This document shows, piece after piece, positions 53,112 through 62,578 of a stretch of DNA of 64,000 nucleotides (the first letter of the stretch is position 1; each line of letters begins with the position of its first letter). The position numbers were made by a program, and so were the translations under genes. The notes under the pieces were generated by a model that did no database searches, was not told the origin of the DNA, and saw only the letters and a program-made list of their open reading frames with translations. Origin of the DNA: an uncultured Aquimarina sp. (GTDB taxonomy: Bacteria; Bacteroidota; Bacteroidia; Flavobacteriales; Flavobacteriaceae); NCBI GenBank assembly GCA_947498705.1, contig CANMLW010000016.1, positions 24,106-88,105 on the forward strand, given 5' to 3'.

Positions 53112-54494
53112 TTAAAAATCACTCACTGTAAAATACCAGTCCGCGTCATCTATAAATAACGTTGTATTACCGTTAAGTCTTACATATATTTGAACCGTAA
53201 AGGTAGTTGTTGTTTGATTCGTTACTTGTATCGAAGACTGAAAAACGCTTGGATCGTTAACAGTTAACTGAATAATGTAATTACTACTTGATCTTGCGGT
53301 TCCCAAAGTAACCGTGTAATTACCAACCCCATTTCTTACAGCAGAAGCCCCTTGAGTTTTTAAGTTGGTTCCATTACCTGCTATCTTTCCCAATGCAACT
53401 ATTGGCGAAGTACCAGAACTACCTCCTCCGATATTATTTATTTGTTGCCAGTTTGTGCCATCACTTTTGATCCATAGAATAGTTTCAGAAGTAATAGTAG
53501 TTTGATTAGCATTGGTATGATCTCTGTATGTGCTAATGGTTCTATTGGCATTGGTACTATTTTTTATGACATACATTCGACCTTTACAAGTATTGGCAGC
53601 AGGAAGTGTGATGTTATGAGCTCCTGTAATATGAATGGTATGATGATCCTCGGTCAAGGTCAGGTTTCCTGTAGTGCTTAAAATTGATGTTGCAAAAGAT
53701 CCTTCGAGCTGAAGCGTAGAATTGGCCATGGTAAACCCAGATGATGGATCATCATAATCACTATCAATAGGAACTTCTTGTGTATTTAGATTGATCCCAA
53801 AACGAGTGGTGGCATCTGCTGTATTATTACTTCCTTGTACTCTAAAAAATTCTCTATGAAATTGCCCGCGTCTATAATCATATCGTTTAAATACAATTTG
53901 CTCATCACCATCATCACCAACGGTAAACTCTAATCGACCATCATTGTTAGGGCCTGCAGACCCTATTTCAAAAATATCAGTTATTCCTGCACTACCTTTT
54001 AATCGAAAGCTTCCGTTGGGGGTTGTAAAGAACATCGGTTGATAGAAAGACCCTCCTGGTGCTCTAAACTGAAGTGCAGATGTAGTACCATTGCCATTGA
54101 CATGAATCAAAGGTTGATCATTATCGGTATAATCTGGAAGTGCCGCAGTTAGACCCAAAGTTTGCCTGCGTCCAAATTGTAATAAGGGTAAATTGTTAGA
54201 TCTAATTTCCATAGCAACATCATCAATATGCCCTAGGAAAGAAGTGGTTGGCAACCCAGTATTTCCATCAACTAACCAATTATCATTAGAAGTAGATACC
54301 CAATTGGTGCCATCAAAAACATAGATTTTACTATCTTCAAGATTGTATAGAATAGATCCTGTTGCCGCTCCTGTAATTCCATTCATTTCTACTATGGTAG
54401 CACTAGTTGGTAATCCCATGACCGAGAGCGCGTCTATTTGAGAGAAAACAAGTCCAGGTAAAATAAGTAGAATAAAGAGTAGTCTTCTAATCAT
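53112..54494 (-). CDS. Modular exported protein with shared N- and C-terminal modules
   Basis: 460 residues. A signal peptide ends near GLVFSQ. The N-terminal module (about 20-75: VMGLPTSAT, GSILYNLEDSKIYVFDGTNWV) is like that of the 238-aa protein at 61805. The middle is beta-rich and resembles the middle of tail-fibre or hydrophilin-like proteins (LTLTEDHHTIHITGAHNITLPAA, then a glycine-serine linker GGGSSGTS). The C-terminal module (about 385-460: GNYTVTLGTARSSSNYIIQLTV ... NQTTTTFTVQIYV ... YFTVSDF) matches the end of the collagen-like protein at 62579. No standard T9SS domain. It is the last gene of the surface-protein cluster. Confidence 0.75.
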   Translation of the reverse strand: MIRRLLFILLILPGLVFSQIDALSVMGLPTSATIVEMNGITGAATGSILYNLEDSKIYVFDGTNWVSTSNDNWLVDGNTGLPTTSFLGHIDDVAMEIRSNNLPLLQFGRRQTLGLTAALPDYTDNDQPLIHVNGNGTTSALQFRAPGGSFYQPMFFTTPNGSFRLKGSAGITDIFEIGSAGPNNDGRLEFTVGDDGDEQIVFKRYDYRRGQFHREFFRVQGSNNTADATTRFGINLNTQEVPIDSDYDDPSSGFTMANSTLQLEGSFATSILSTTGNLTLTEDHHTIHITGAHNITLPAANTCKGRMYVIKNSTNANRTISTYRDHTNANQTTITSETILWIKSDGTNWQQINNIGGGSSGTSPIVALGKIAGNGTNLKTQGASAVRNGVGNYTVTLGTARSSSNYIIQLTVNDPSVFQSSIQVTNQTTTTFTVQIYVRLNGNTTLFIDDADWYFTVSDF

Positions 54495-54580
54495 AACAAT
54501 GTTTTAATTATACCATCAATTTACTTAAAACTAGGCACAATAAGAAATTGTCATTAGATTATACCGTATGAACCAATATA

Positions 54581-55729
54581 TTATCGATTAATATATAGGT
54601 ATCCTGCACGATCTTTTTGTCCACTACCAAGTTTTAAAACATAATAATAAGTTCCTACAGGAAGCTCTTCTCCTTTAGCAATAGTAGTTCTTCCTTCAGA
54701 AATCCCTCCCCAAGAATTATCATATCCTTTTTTACGATATACTTCTACACCCCATCTATTAAAGATAGCTAATTCGTTATCAGGAAATTGTTCAATACCT
54801 TGGATGATAAATGTGTCATTATCACCATCTCCATTAGGTGATACTCCCGTAAATACCTGAAGGTCGCCATCTAATAAGATCTCTGAAGAACCGAAAGTAA
54901 GTATTTCATAGTTGTCTGGTATGATAAGGTCAGATGTTATTTCACCACTGTTAAGATCACCGGTAAAAGAAGTGTTTCCAAGGTTCACCCATCGATTTGA
55001 GGCTTTATCCCATCCAACAACTCTTAAATTTTCAAGATTGTCTACCAAAGTTGGGATATTACTGTTATCATCCCAGGTAAGTGTTACACGAGTTTCTGTA
55101 GTACCATCTAAATCCCAAAACTCAAAGTTACTTACACCATAAAGTAAATTATCAAAATTGTCTGTATCAAAGCTACCAGAGAAAAAATTTGGTGTATTAG
55201 GGTTTTCAAAATAATAAGCTCCTTTAGCGGTGTTTACAGCAGCATTTGTTTCAATACGCATAGGACGAAGTCTGAAATCATCCCCTATAGGAAAAGTAAA
55301 GTCTAGAACTCCTGTTATAGATGAATAACCATCTACATATCTGGTATCATTTTCGCCCATATATGGAGCGTCATTTATATAGTGTAAAGATATATCTTTT
55401 TGATCTCTTGGTGTTTGCACTCTACCGTTTACGAATTCCTGAAAATTAGCTACGCCCACATTTACGTTAAGAAATAAATCATCTATAACATTAACTTCCA
55501 TATCATAAAAAATAGGTTGATTGCTTCCAGATATGGTTAAACTATTGGTTGTATTATAAAAACCTGCAAAACCTCTGTTTTGATCAAAAGTTCCATCATT
55601 AATCACATCGATATGGAACCCTACTTGCCCTTGGTCATGTATCTGTACATTGCCAAAATTGCGAAATGCTTCCTGTGCAAGGGAAATATTCGTCAACAAA
55701 CAAACAGTTATAAAGGCTATTTTTTTCAT
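54581..55729 (-). CDS. Secreted protein with T9SS type-B sorting domain
   Basis: 382 residues. A signal peptide ends near NISLAQ. A beta-rich body (about 20-285) has VGFHIDVINDGTFDQNRGFAGFY near the start and LDFTFPIGD. The final 90 residues are a gliding-motility-associated type-B C-terminal domain: FTGVSPNGDGDNDTFIIQGIEQFP, LAIFNRWGVEVYRKKGYDNSWGG and GTYYYVLKLGSGQKDRAGYLYINR. It should be exported through the T9SS. Type-B substrates usually need a PorP/SprF-like partner encoded nearby, and none is seen in the window. A hairpin lies 14 bp before the start. Confidence 0.85.
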   Translation of the reverse strand: MKKIAFITVCLLTNISLAQEAFRNFGNVQIHDQGQVGFHIDVINDGTFDQNRGFAGFYNTTNSLTISGSNQPIFYDMEVNVIDDLFLNVNVGVANFQEFVNGRVQTPRDQKDISLHYINDAPYMGENDTRYVDGYSSITGVLDFTFPIGDDFRLRPMRIETNAAVNTAKGAYYFENPNTPNFFSGSFDTDNFDNLLYGVSNFEFWDLDGTTETRVTLTWDDNSNIPTLVDNLENLRVVGWDKASNRWVNLGNTSFTGDLNSGEITSDLIIPDNYEILTFGSSEILLDGDLQVFTGVSPNGDGDNDTFIIQGIEQFPDNELAIFNRWGVEVYRKKGYDNSWGGISEGRTTIAKGEELPVGTYYYVLKLGSGQKDRAGYLYINR

Positions 55730-55742
55730 AATTTTTAGGTTT

Positions 55743-55767
55743 CTGTACCGTTGTTACGGTATTACAG
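55743..55767 (-). promoter_or_regulatory. Hairpin before the type-B substrate gene
   Basis: TACCGT-TGTT-ACGGTA (55746-55761) is a perfect 6-bp stem, partly extended by CTG/CAG on the outside. It ends 14-17 bp before the start codon at 55729. The rest of the 180-bp gap to 55910 shows no gene. Confidence 0.4.
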
Positions 55768-55909
55768 TAATTGATATGGGGTAAAAATACTAAAAAAAAT
55801 GTTATAACCGTAAAATAACTACGATAAAAAGCGTAAAAGTATCGGTGAAATGTAGTTTTTGTAGGATAAAGGGGTTTTTTTAGTGTTTACCGTTAATTTT
55901 CTAAATTTA

Positions 55910-58900
55910 TTATTGCCTCACTCTATAAGTGATTTTTCTATTTGTAATTATTGTTCCTGTTGTTAATGCCATAGAACCTCCAAATTCAGAAGTTGAATTG
56001 CCTGCTGTTGCGGTCGCTGTTATCATGTTACCTACTAGTGCTGGAGATGCTAATGTTATTGTGAAATTGAATCTATTTGTGTTGTCTGTATTGCCATCTG
56101 CATCATTGTATGTAGAAGTTGTTGCATCAGAATCTGATCCACTTCCTTCTGTAGCGGATCCTAAAAATATTTGCCCCTCTCCGTAGTCTTGGGATACACC
56201 ACCAACTTGATTGTCTCCGGCAGTTGCGCTTCCTTGGCTAACATCAGTTAGGAAAAATTCGATAGTAGCACCAGGTCTTGACCAACCTACTACTGTCATG
56301 GTAGTTCCAGATATCGATGCAGATTCGAAAACCGGAAAATTAATACTTTCGTTGGGGCCCGTATCTATATCTCCATTATCATTTAGAGTTACTCCATCAC
56401 CCACAGGGTTACCTGTTGTAGCTTGATCAATATCAATTCCTAGAGATGGATTTAATGTGCCATTTGCGTATATCGAATTTTGAGAAATCAAATTACCAGA
56501 AGTATTGCCTCCTGTGATAACAACTCCTGCACCACCGCTACTTGTAATAATATTAGATGTAATAGAAGAGTTATTTCCATACAATCTTATTCCACTGTTT
56601 TCGATTGATCCAGAACATAATCCACCGTTCAGACCAGAATTTGTAATGGTGTTTTCATTAATGGTGACACCTCCTGGGTATTGCCATCCTTCAATACCGA
56701 TAGCAGCGGTATTGTTAATTAAATTGAACTGGACAGATACTCCTGTTCCAGAACCTAATTCAATAGCATCAGCACAAGAATTGGTTCCGTTGGATTCCAT
56801 CGCATTAAATTGTATGATAGTAGAAGTACCCCCACTAATAGTAATACCGGTGCTACTGTTTTGCGAAATATAATTATTAGTAATTTGTGTGACTGCACTA
56901 CCCGAGACTCTAATACCTCTGCTTAATCGATTACTTGTCGCACCATCGGCATTGATCCCAATTAAATTTTCGGTTACCACAAGAGGGTCAGCTACAGATC
57001 CAGCAGTATTCTGAATACCTACATTTCCACTAGAATAGATTGCCATATTTCTAAGAGTTACACCATTAGCTTGTACTGTAAACACATCACCCAGCGTAGA
57101 ACCATCAATTTGAATTTCTGGTAAATTATAAGTGGGTAATGCGGTGACAGAGACTCCAACATTTGTTTGTGAAGGAGCAATTGTACCTGTATTAGTATCA
57201 CCAGAGTATGCCGTTTGAGTTCTTCCGTCGATATGTGTGTTGTCACTAGTAATTGCAGATAGATTAACACCGTTTCCAATATCAATATTAAAATATCCAC
57301 TGGTAAAATTTCCATCTGCTGTTCTTCCCAATGCATCGCCAGTAGGAGGGATCATAAAAATAGAAGTATCTTCTCCTGCGGCAGGATTAAAAATACTGTT
57401 CGCTTCTATATTCAAACCGGTTTCGTCTAAATTGTTAGAGTTTACTATAAATTGTTCTAATGACCCTTGTCCATTTTCGTTAGTATTTACAATGGTGTTG
57501 AAGTTGAATCCGAAGTCAAAATCGACAACTCCTTCACTTACAATTGAAGCTGTTGAAATAGTTTGTGCTCCTGTTAAAACACCAATACCAACATCAGCTC
57601 CAGAAGGATCCGCTCCTCCAATTTCATTGGTAATATCTGTATAAGTGCCTCCTGTAACATAATTTCTTCTAAATGTTTGTATGGGAATACATGTTGGGCA
57701 ACTTGCACCACCCCCACGTGTCGAAGGAAGACCACCATTTACAACTCTAACACTATAGGAACCATTTGCCATCCCTCCAAAAGTATAATCTCCGCTGGCA
57801 TTTGTCGTTGTGGTTTCTTGCAAAACACCTAGGTTATCATATAATTCTAAGGTTACTCCAGGGATACCCACGCCAGAAGAAGTAGCTAAATCTCTTCCAA
57901 CACCCCCTGGGTAATTAATATCTTCAAAAACGGTACCGGTAATCAAGTTACTAGGTACTTTAAGCAATACAGAATTTAAAACAACAAGATCATTACCGGT
58001 TTGTATCTGTGTTGTTGCCGTTGTCTCTCCTTGTGCAATTAAAGAAGAGATGTCATACGTGTCTAAGTCAAAACCAAATAAAGAGGTGTCTTCAAATATA
58101 GGAACCGCTGTATCGTCGTACATAGTAGCATTAAATACGTTTTCAAGAACAGCAGAGTTGTCTCCATCACCAAGTAGGGTAGTGGTCCCTAAACCAGTGG
58201 TAACTGATATTACTTCATTTCCGGTTCTTGCAACGTCTCCTTCCCAGGATAACACTGAAGTTTTAGAACCAGTAGAACCAATAGCATAAAACCCACTTAA
58301 TGTATAACTGGTTGTATTATTAGATTCGGCATCAAAACCATTGTACATGTTTATACTAACTGCAGGAAATGCTGGGTTTGTATAAAATATATATAATGCC
58401 CATCCCCCAAAAACGGTTGTATTATTACATCGAGTTTTGTTATCGATTACTAGATCTGTAAAATCATATGTATTAGAAGATGGATCAGGAATTGCCTGTA
58501 CAATTGATGTCACGTCAGCGACCATCCCAAAGAATGAACCACCACCAGCTGAGTTAACAACACTTGCAGTTACAGATTGTCCTTCAAAGGTAACAACGTC
58601 ATCTGCTGCGGTACTAGAATGTCCCCATAACAAATATGCATTTTCTATGGTAGATCCTGCAGGGATAGTAGTGGTAAGGACATTGGATGACGCGTCAGTA
58701 ATAGCACAAGGGTCGCTAGATTCATCTTCTGTTCTTAGCGTACCTGCGGTTAATGCATAGTCAAAATATCCATTAAATTCATCAAAAAGAGTTAGCGGGA
58801 CATCATCGTTTACGGTAGTATCTCCTACATCGTCGGTGATAGTTCCTGTACCAGTAATTAATCCTACTAATGGGTTGCTCACATTTTCTAAAACAACAAA

Positions 58901-61780
58901 AAAGTTTTCATTGTTTTCTGCAAATGTATTGTTGATAATAGGTACTGTTATTGTTTGAGCTTCACCATTAGTACCAGCAAAATTTAATGTTCCTGTTGTA
59001 GTTGTAAAATCAGAATCAGCAAATGCAGTTCCATCTTCTGTCCTAAAATCTACAGAAAAAGGAGTAGTGGCACCAGTAAGTGTTGCTGTAAAAGTAGCTG
59101 TTCCTGCAGCTTCATTTACAGTAATATCATTAACACTTAAGAATGATGTTGCACATGAAATATCAGCAGTCCATCCATCTCGTATAACACTACCATCTGA
59201 AGTAAAAACAAATGTCAAACATCCTGAAGGATCTGTAGAAACTATAGTAGTAGGAGGGTTGGTATCATCGTGTATGTCAATAAGCGTAGCTGTTGTAGTT
59301 CCATCATAGACTTGCAAAAAGTCAAAGTTGCCTTCCACACTAAAAGAGGTGAAGTTTAATACAAGTGAAGTACCAGGAGTGTCTGGACAAAGCGTATAGG
59401 TAATGTTTTCATTATTACTATATCTTGCATTAAAACTTCCAGAATCAACAAAAAAGCCGCTACATGTATTGTCTGTAACAAGGTCTGTAATTATAAATGG
59501 TACTTCGTCATCGATAATGGTACCTACACCTTGTGAATCGGTTATCGTAACTGCAGGACTACTTGGACTACTAAGGTTAACAAAAAAACTTTCATTTCCT
59601 TCTGTATCAGTATCATTAATAATGGTTACTGTAATATTCTGTGTTTCCCCACTGGTTCCCGAAAAACTAAGGAGTGGGGGGGAGCTGGTTGCAGTATAAT
59701 CTCCTGGTGCAACTGCTGTATTGTCTGCTGTAGCAAAACTTATCGTAAACCCACCTGGGACATCGGCTCCAGAATGCGTTACTGTAAATGTTGCGGTTCC
59801 CGAAGCTTCTCCTATTGAAACCAAATCTCCTATGCTAATTCCTGCATCATTGTCTTGAATAGTTACTTCTCCTTGGTTATCTGCTACTGTTACAAGTGTA
59901 TTACTTGGAGTGCCGAGATTTATAAAAAAGTTATGATTTCCCTCCAGATCACTATCATCAATAATAGGAACTGTTATTTGTTGTGTTTCCCCAATGTTCC
60001 CTACAAAATTAATTGGAGAAGCCGTGGCTCCTGCAGAGGTATAATCGGCTGGATCGGTTGCAGTACCATTTGCTAGAGTATAAGGAATTGAAAACCCTCC
60101 AGAAACATTGGCACCCGATAAGGTAATTGTTAGAGTAGCCGTACCAGCACTTTCGTTTACAGTAACATCGTTTATAGCAATCGATGCTAAATCGTTATCT
60201 ATGATAGTACCTTCTCCTTGAGCATCTGTTATGATTACAACCGGATTACTGGGACTACTAAGGTTTACAAAAAAACTTTCGGTTGCTTCGGCTGTCGTAT
60301 CATTGATAATGGGTACAACAATATTTTGGGTTTCTCCACTGGTTCCTGAAAAATTAAGGAGTGGGGGAGAGCTGGTAGTTGTATAATCTCCTGGTGCCGT
60401 GGCAGTATTATTTGCCGTTGTATAACTAATAGTAAATCCTCCAGAAACATTTGCTCCACTATGCGTTACTATAAAAGTTGCAGTCCCCGCAGCTTCATTA
60501 ATAGATACTAAGTCGCCAATACTAATTCCAGCCTCATTATCTTGTATCGTTGCTTCACCTTGATTATCTGCAATAGTTACCAAAGGATTACTGGCAGCTC
60601 CCAGATTAACGAAAAAATTATGATCTCCTTCAAAAACAGTATCGTCGACTATAGGCACTGTTATTTGTTGTGTTTCTCCAATGTTCCCTGCAAAATTTAT
60701 AGGCGAAGCGGTCGAACCCGCAGCAGTGTAATCTGCAGGATCTGTGGCAGAACCATCAGCAAAAGTAAAAGGGATAGAGAAACCACCCGATACATTGGCA
60801 CCAGATAATGTTACTGTAAAAGTAGCAGTACCACTCCCTTCATTAACGGTAACATCGTTAATAGCAATAGAAGCGGTGTCATTATCATTGATTGTTCCTA
60901 TACCTTGTGTGTCTGTTATACTTACAGACCCATCGCTGGGATTACTAATGTTTACAAAGAAGGTTTCAGTATTTTCTACAAAATTATCATCTATGATTGG
61001 TATAGAAATAGTTTGAGTACTTAATGTTGTTCCTGGAAACGTAATATTGGATGATGATGCAGTAAAATCTCCTGGTGCAACTGCTGTATTGTTGGCGGTT
61101 GCAAAATCAACTGTAAAACTTCCACTAGTTGTTCCTCCTGTATGAGAAACTGTAAAGTCTAAAGTTCCTGCATTTTCATTAACTGCAACATCGTCTATAG
61201 ATATTTCTGGAGTCGTTGCAGTTCCAGTAATAAGGATATTATCAATAAAAATTCTTTCAAAACCTCCATCATAATTACCACTTCCGGATCGAAAACGAAT
61301 CGCAGAAGCTGCAGAAATTTGATCAGCTGTAAACGTATGATTTAAAGTTGAAAAGAAAGCACCATTAAAAACCAATGTTGCTATAGTTTCATAAGTTCCT
61401 GTGTTATTATTAAACAATTGTACTTGTAAAGATTCATCATTTAGATCAAAAGAGTCGTAATTAAGAGTAAGCGTTGCTGAAGTATACGAAGATAAGTCTA
61501 CAGACCTGGTGATAGTTCTGTTATTCCTCATGTTTCTAAACGTTAGCCAGTTGGCATTGTATCCTATTTGCGTGGTATTCACAAACATTCTTCCTCCGTT
61601 TGGATTGGTGGTTTCGCCCGCTTCTATCCAGTTGGTAGACCAGTTTAATGTTCCTGTATTTAGGTTATACGCAGCACTATTAAATTGATCACCATATGTT
61701 TGTCCAATTACATTAGTTAATGACAGAAGTGCCACAAAAAAAGTGAAATAAAAATATTTTATGCTTGAAGCTGGGGTCAT
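55910..61780 (-). CDS. Giant Calx-beta/CUB/beta-helix adhesin
   Basis: 1956 residues. A signal peptide ends near NVIGQ. An N-terminal jelly-roll-like domain (about 25-185) is followed by five Calx-beta domains (about 190-760), in which domains 2-3 and 4-5 are a tandem duplication. A CUB-like domain (about 760-877) has NFDFLQVYDGTT and cysteines at both ends. A sixth Calx-beta domain covers about 880-985. A globular region (about 1000-1280, AYLLWGHSS) precedes an SdrD/Cna-B-like domain (about 1284-1350, GVTLELYDNLGVLQETTTTNASGDYTF). A right-handed beta-helix (about 1565-1790) is rich in N-x-I-x-x-N repeats. The protein stops in ITNRKITYRVRQ, not a known T9SS domain. Calx-beta domains bind calcium, and the whole looks like a cell-surface adhesin. 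It starts 24 bp after the gene at 61805. Confidence 0.85.
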   Translation of the reverse strand: MTPASSIKYFYFTFFVALLSLTNVIGQTYGDQFNSAAYNLNTGTLNWSTNWIEAGETTNPNGGRMFVNTTQIGYNANWLTFRNMRNNRTITRSVDLSSYTSATLTLNYDSFDLNDESLQVQLFNNNTGTYETIATLVFNGAFFSTLNHTFTADQISAASAIRFRSGSGNYDGGFERIFIDNILITGTATTPEISIDDVAVNENAGTLDFTVSHTGGTTSGSFTVDFATANNTAVAPGDFTASSSNITFPGTTLSTQTISIPIIDDNFVENTETFFVNISNPSDGSVSITDTQGIGTINDNDTASIAINDVTVNEGSGTATFTVTLSGANVSGGFSIPFTFADGSATDPADYTAAGSTASPINFAGNIGETQQITVPIVDDTVFEGDHNFFVNLGAASNPLVTIADNQGEATIQDNEAGISIGDLVSINEAAGTATFIVTHSGANVSGGFTISYTTANNTATAPGDYTTTSSPPLLNFSGTSGETQNIVVPIINDTTAEATESFFVNLSSPSNPVVIITDAQGEGTIIDNDLASIAINDVTVNESAGTATLTITLSGANVSGGFSIPYTLANGTATDPADYTSAGATASPINFVGNIGETQQITVPIIDDSDLEGNHNFFINLGTPSNTLVTVADNQGEVTIQDNDAGISIGDLVSIGEASGTATFTVTHSGADVPGGFTISFATADNTAVAPGDYTATSSPPLLSFSGTSGETQNITVTIINDTDTEGNESFFVNLSSPSSPAVTITDSQGVGTIIDDEVPFIITDLVTDNTCSGFFVDSGSFNARYSNNENITYTLCPDTPGTSLVLNFTSFSVEGNFDFLQVYDGTTTATLIDIHDDTNPPTTIVSTDPSGCLTFVFTSDGSVIRDGWTADISCATSFLSVNDITVNEAAGTATFTATLTGATTPFSVDFRTEDGTAFADSDFTTTTGTLNFAGTNGEAQTITVPIINNTFAENNENFFVVLENVSNPLVGLITGTGTITDDVGDTTVNDDVPLTLFDEFNGYFDYALTAGTLRTEDESSDPCAITDASSNVLTTTIPAGSTIENAYLLWGHSSTAADDVVTFEGQSVTASVVNSAGGGSFFGMVADVTSIVQAIPDPSSNTYDFTDLVIDNKTRCNNTTVFGGWALYIFYTNPAFPAVSINMYNGFDAESNNTTSYTLSGFYAIGSTGSKTSVLSWEGDVARTGNEVISVTTGLGTTTLLGDGDNSAVLENVFNATMYDDTAVPIFEDTSLFGFDLDTYDISSLIAQGETTATTQIQTGNDLVVLNSVLLKVPSNLITGTVFEDINYPGGVGRDLATSSGVGIPGVTLELYDNLGVLQETTTTNASGDYTFGGMANGSYSVRVVNGGLPSTRGGGASCPTCIPIQTFRRNYVTGGTYTDITNEIGGADPSGADVGIGVLTGAQTISTASIVSEGVVDFDFGFNFNTIVNTNENGQGSLEQFIVNSNNLDETGLNIEANSIFNPAAGEDTSIFMIPPTGDALGRTADGNFTSGYFNIDIGNGVNLSAITSDNTHIDGRTQTAYSGDTNTGTIAPSQTNVGVSVTALPTYNLPEIQIDGSTLGDVFTVQANGVTLRNMAIYSSGNVGIQNTAGSVADPLVVTENLIGINADGATSNRLSRGIRVSGSAVTQITNNYISQNSSTGITISGGTSTIIQFNAMESNGTNSCADAIELGSGTGVSVQFNLINNTAAIGIEGWQYPGGVTINENTITNSGLNGGLCSGSIENSGIRLYGNNSSITSNIITSSGGAGVVITGGNTSGNLISQNSIYANGTLNPSLGIDIDQATTGNPVGDGVTLNDNGDIDTGPNESINFPVFESASISGTTMTVVGWSRPGATIEFFLTDVSQGSATAGDNQVGGVSQDYGEGQIFLGSATEGSGSDSDATTSTYNDADGNTDNTNRFNFTITLASPALVGNMITATATAGNSTSEFGGSMALTTGTIITNRKITYRVRQ
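59501..60874 (-). repeat. Tandem duplication of a two-domain Calx-beta unit (2 x 687 bp)
   Basis: The units 60874-60188 and 60187-59501 (residues about 303-531 and 532-760) each start ASIAINDVTVNE and contain two Calx-beta domains in the same order (first with GNIGETQQITVPI, second with GISIGDLVSI and SSPPLL-FSGTSGETQNI). The length is exactly 229 codons. The protein pairs are strongly alike, with many synonymous differences in the DNA, so the event is not recent. Confidence 0.8.
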
Positions 61781-61804
61781 AATGTTTACACGTATACGAT
61801 TAGG

Positions 61805-62521
61805 TTACTTAATCACAAATACAACATTAATTATTGCATTGTTACTTGTTGGCTGACCAATTACACTATATGTCATCATCCCAAATTCATCAATTGAAAT
61901 ATTGTCAAATATAAAAGGGTCTGCATAAGTAACATAATAATAAAGCTCTGTATTTAGATAAACAGGTATTGTTGCGGGAGCACCTGTACTTATAGCCGTT
62001 TCTACTGCTGTTGCACCAATGGGGTCAGGAGATAATGAATATTGCTTTAAATATTGATCGTATAAATCTAATGTACGCCCAACGCCATTAGTAGAAACAT
62101 CAATTTCTATAGAAGGAGGGAAAAATACACGTCCCGCTTTTGAAGTAATAGGAGCAATTGCCTGTACTACTTGTTCTACATTACTTTCTGTAACTATTGC
62201 AGGAGTAGTAGCAGTAGTTCCCGTTCCTGTAGAAGTATCATAATTAACATCCACATTAGTAACCAATGGTACTTCTGAAGCATCTTGATCATCAGATGAA
62301 ACAAGTTGCCAGCCATTAGTAAGGCCGGTATATCGATAAAGTTCTTCGTCGGCTGAATTAAATACCACAGAACCAATTTGCGGATTTAAAATAGCATTTA
62401 TTTCTGTTAAATCAGTGGCAACAGGAACTCCTAATAATGCATTGGCATCATTTGGGCCTATTTGAGAATAAGCATGATTCACTAGTATTATGAATAATAA
62501 ATATAGGGGTATTTTCTTCAT
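61805..62521 (-). CDS. Exported protein with shared N-terminal module
   Basis: 238 residues. A signal peptide ends near VNHAYSQ. The N-terminal module (about 20-78: ALLGVPVATDLTEINAI, GSVVFNSADEELYRYTG) is of the same type as the start of the 460-aa protein at 53112. After a Thr-rich linker (DTSTGTGTTATTPAIVT, about 98-114) comes a beta-rich C-terminal domain (GRVFFPPSIEIDV, NTELYYYVTYADPFIFDNISID, closing NVVFVIK). Function unknown. It lies 57 bp after the collagen-like gene and 24 bp before the giant adhesin, in one apparent operon. Confidence 0.72.
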   Translation of the reverse strand: MKKIPLYLLFIILVNHAYSQIGPNDANALLGVPVATDLTEINAILNPQIGSVVFNSADEELYRYTGLTNGWQLVSSDDQDASEVPLVTNVDVNYDTSTGTGTTATTPAIVTESNVEQVVQAIAPITSKAGRVFFPPSIEIDVSTNGVGRTLDLYDQYLKQYSLSPDPIGATAVETAISTGAPATIPVYLNTELYYYVTYADPFIFDNISIDEFGMMTYSVIGQPTSNNAIINVVFVIK

Positions 62522-62578
62522 TGCGATAAACTATATTTTATACTTTTTTAAACTTTTAATTAATTATGATTTGGTATC

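Noticed and set aside
56505..61016. Several plus-strand open frames of 70-135 codons opposite the giant adhesin
   Set aside because: They mirror the repetitive Thr/Ser/Asn codons of the minus-strand gene, have no promoter boxes and give low-complexity products.
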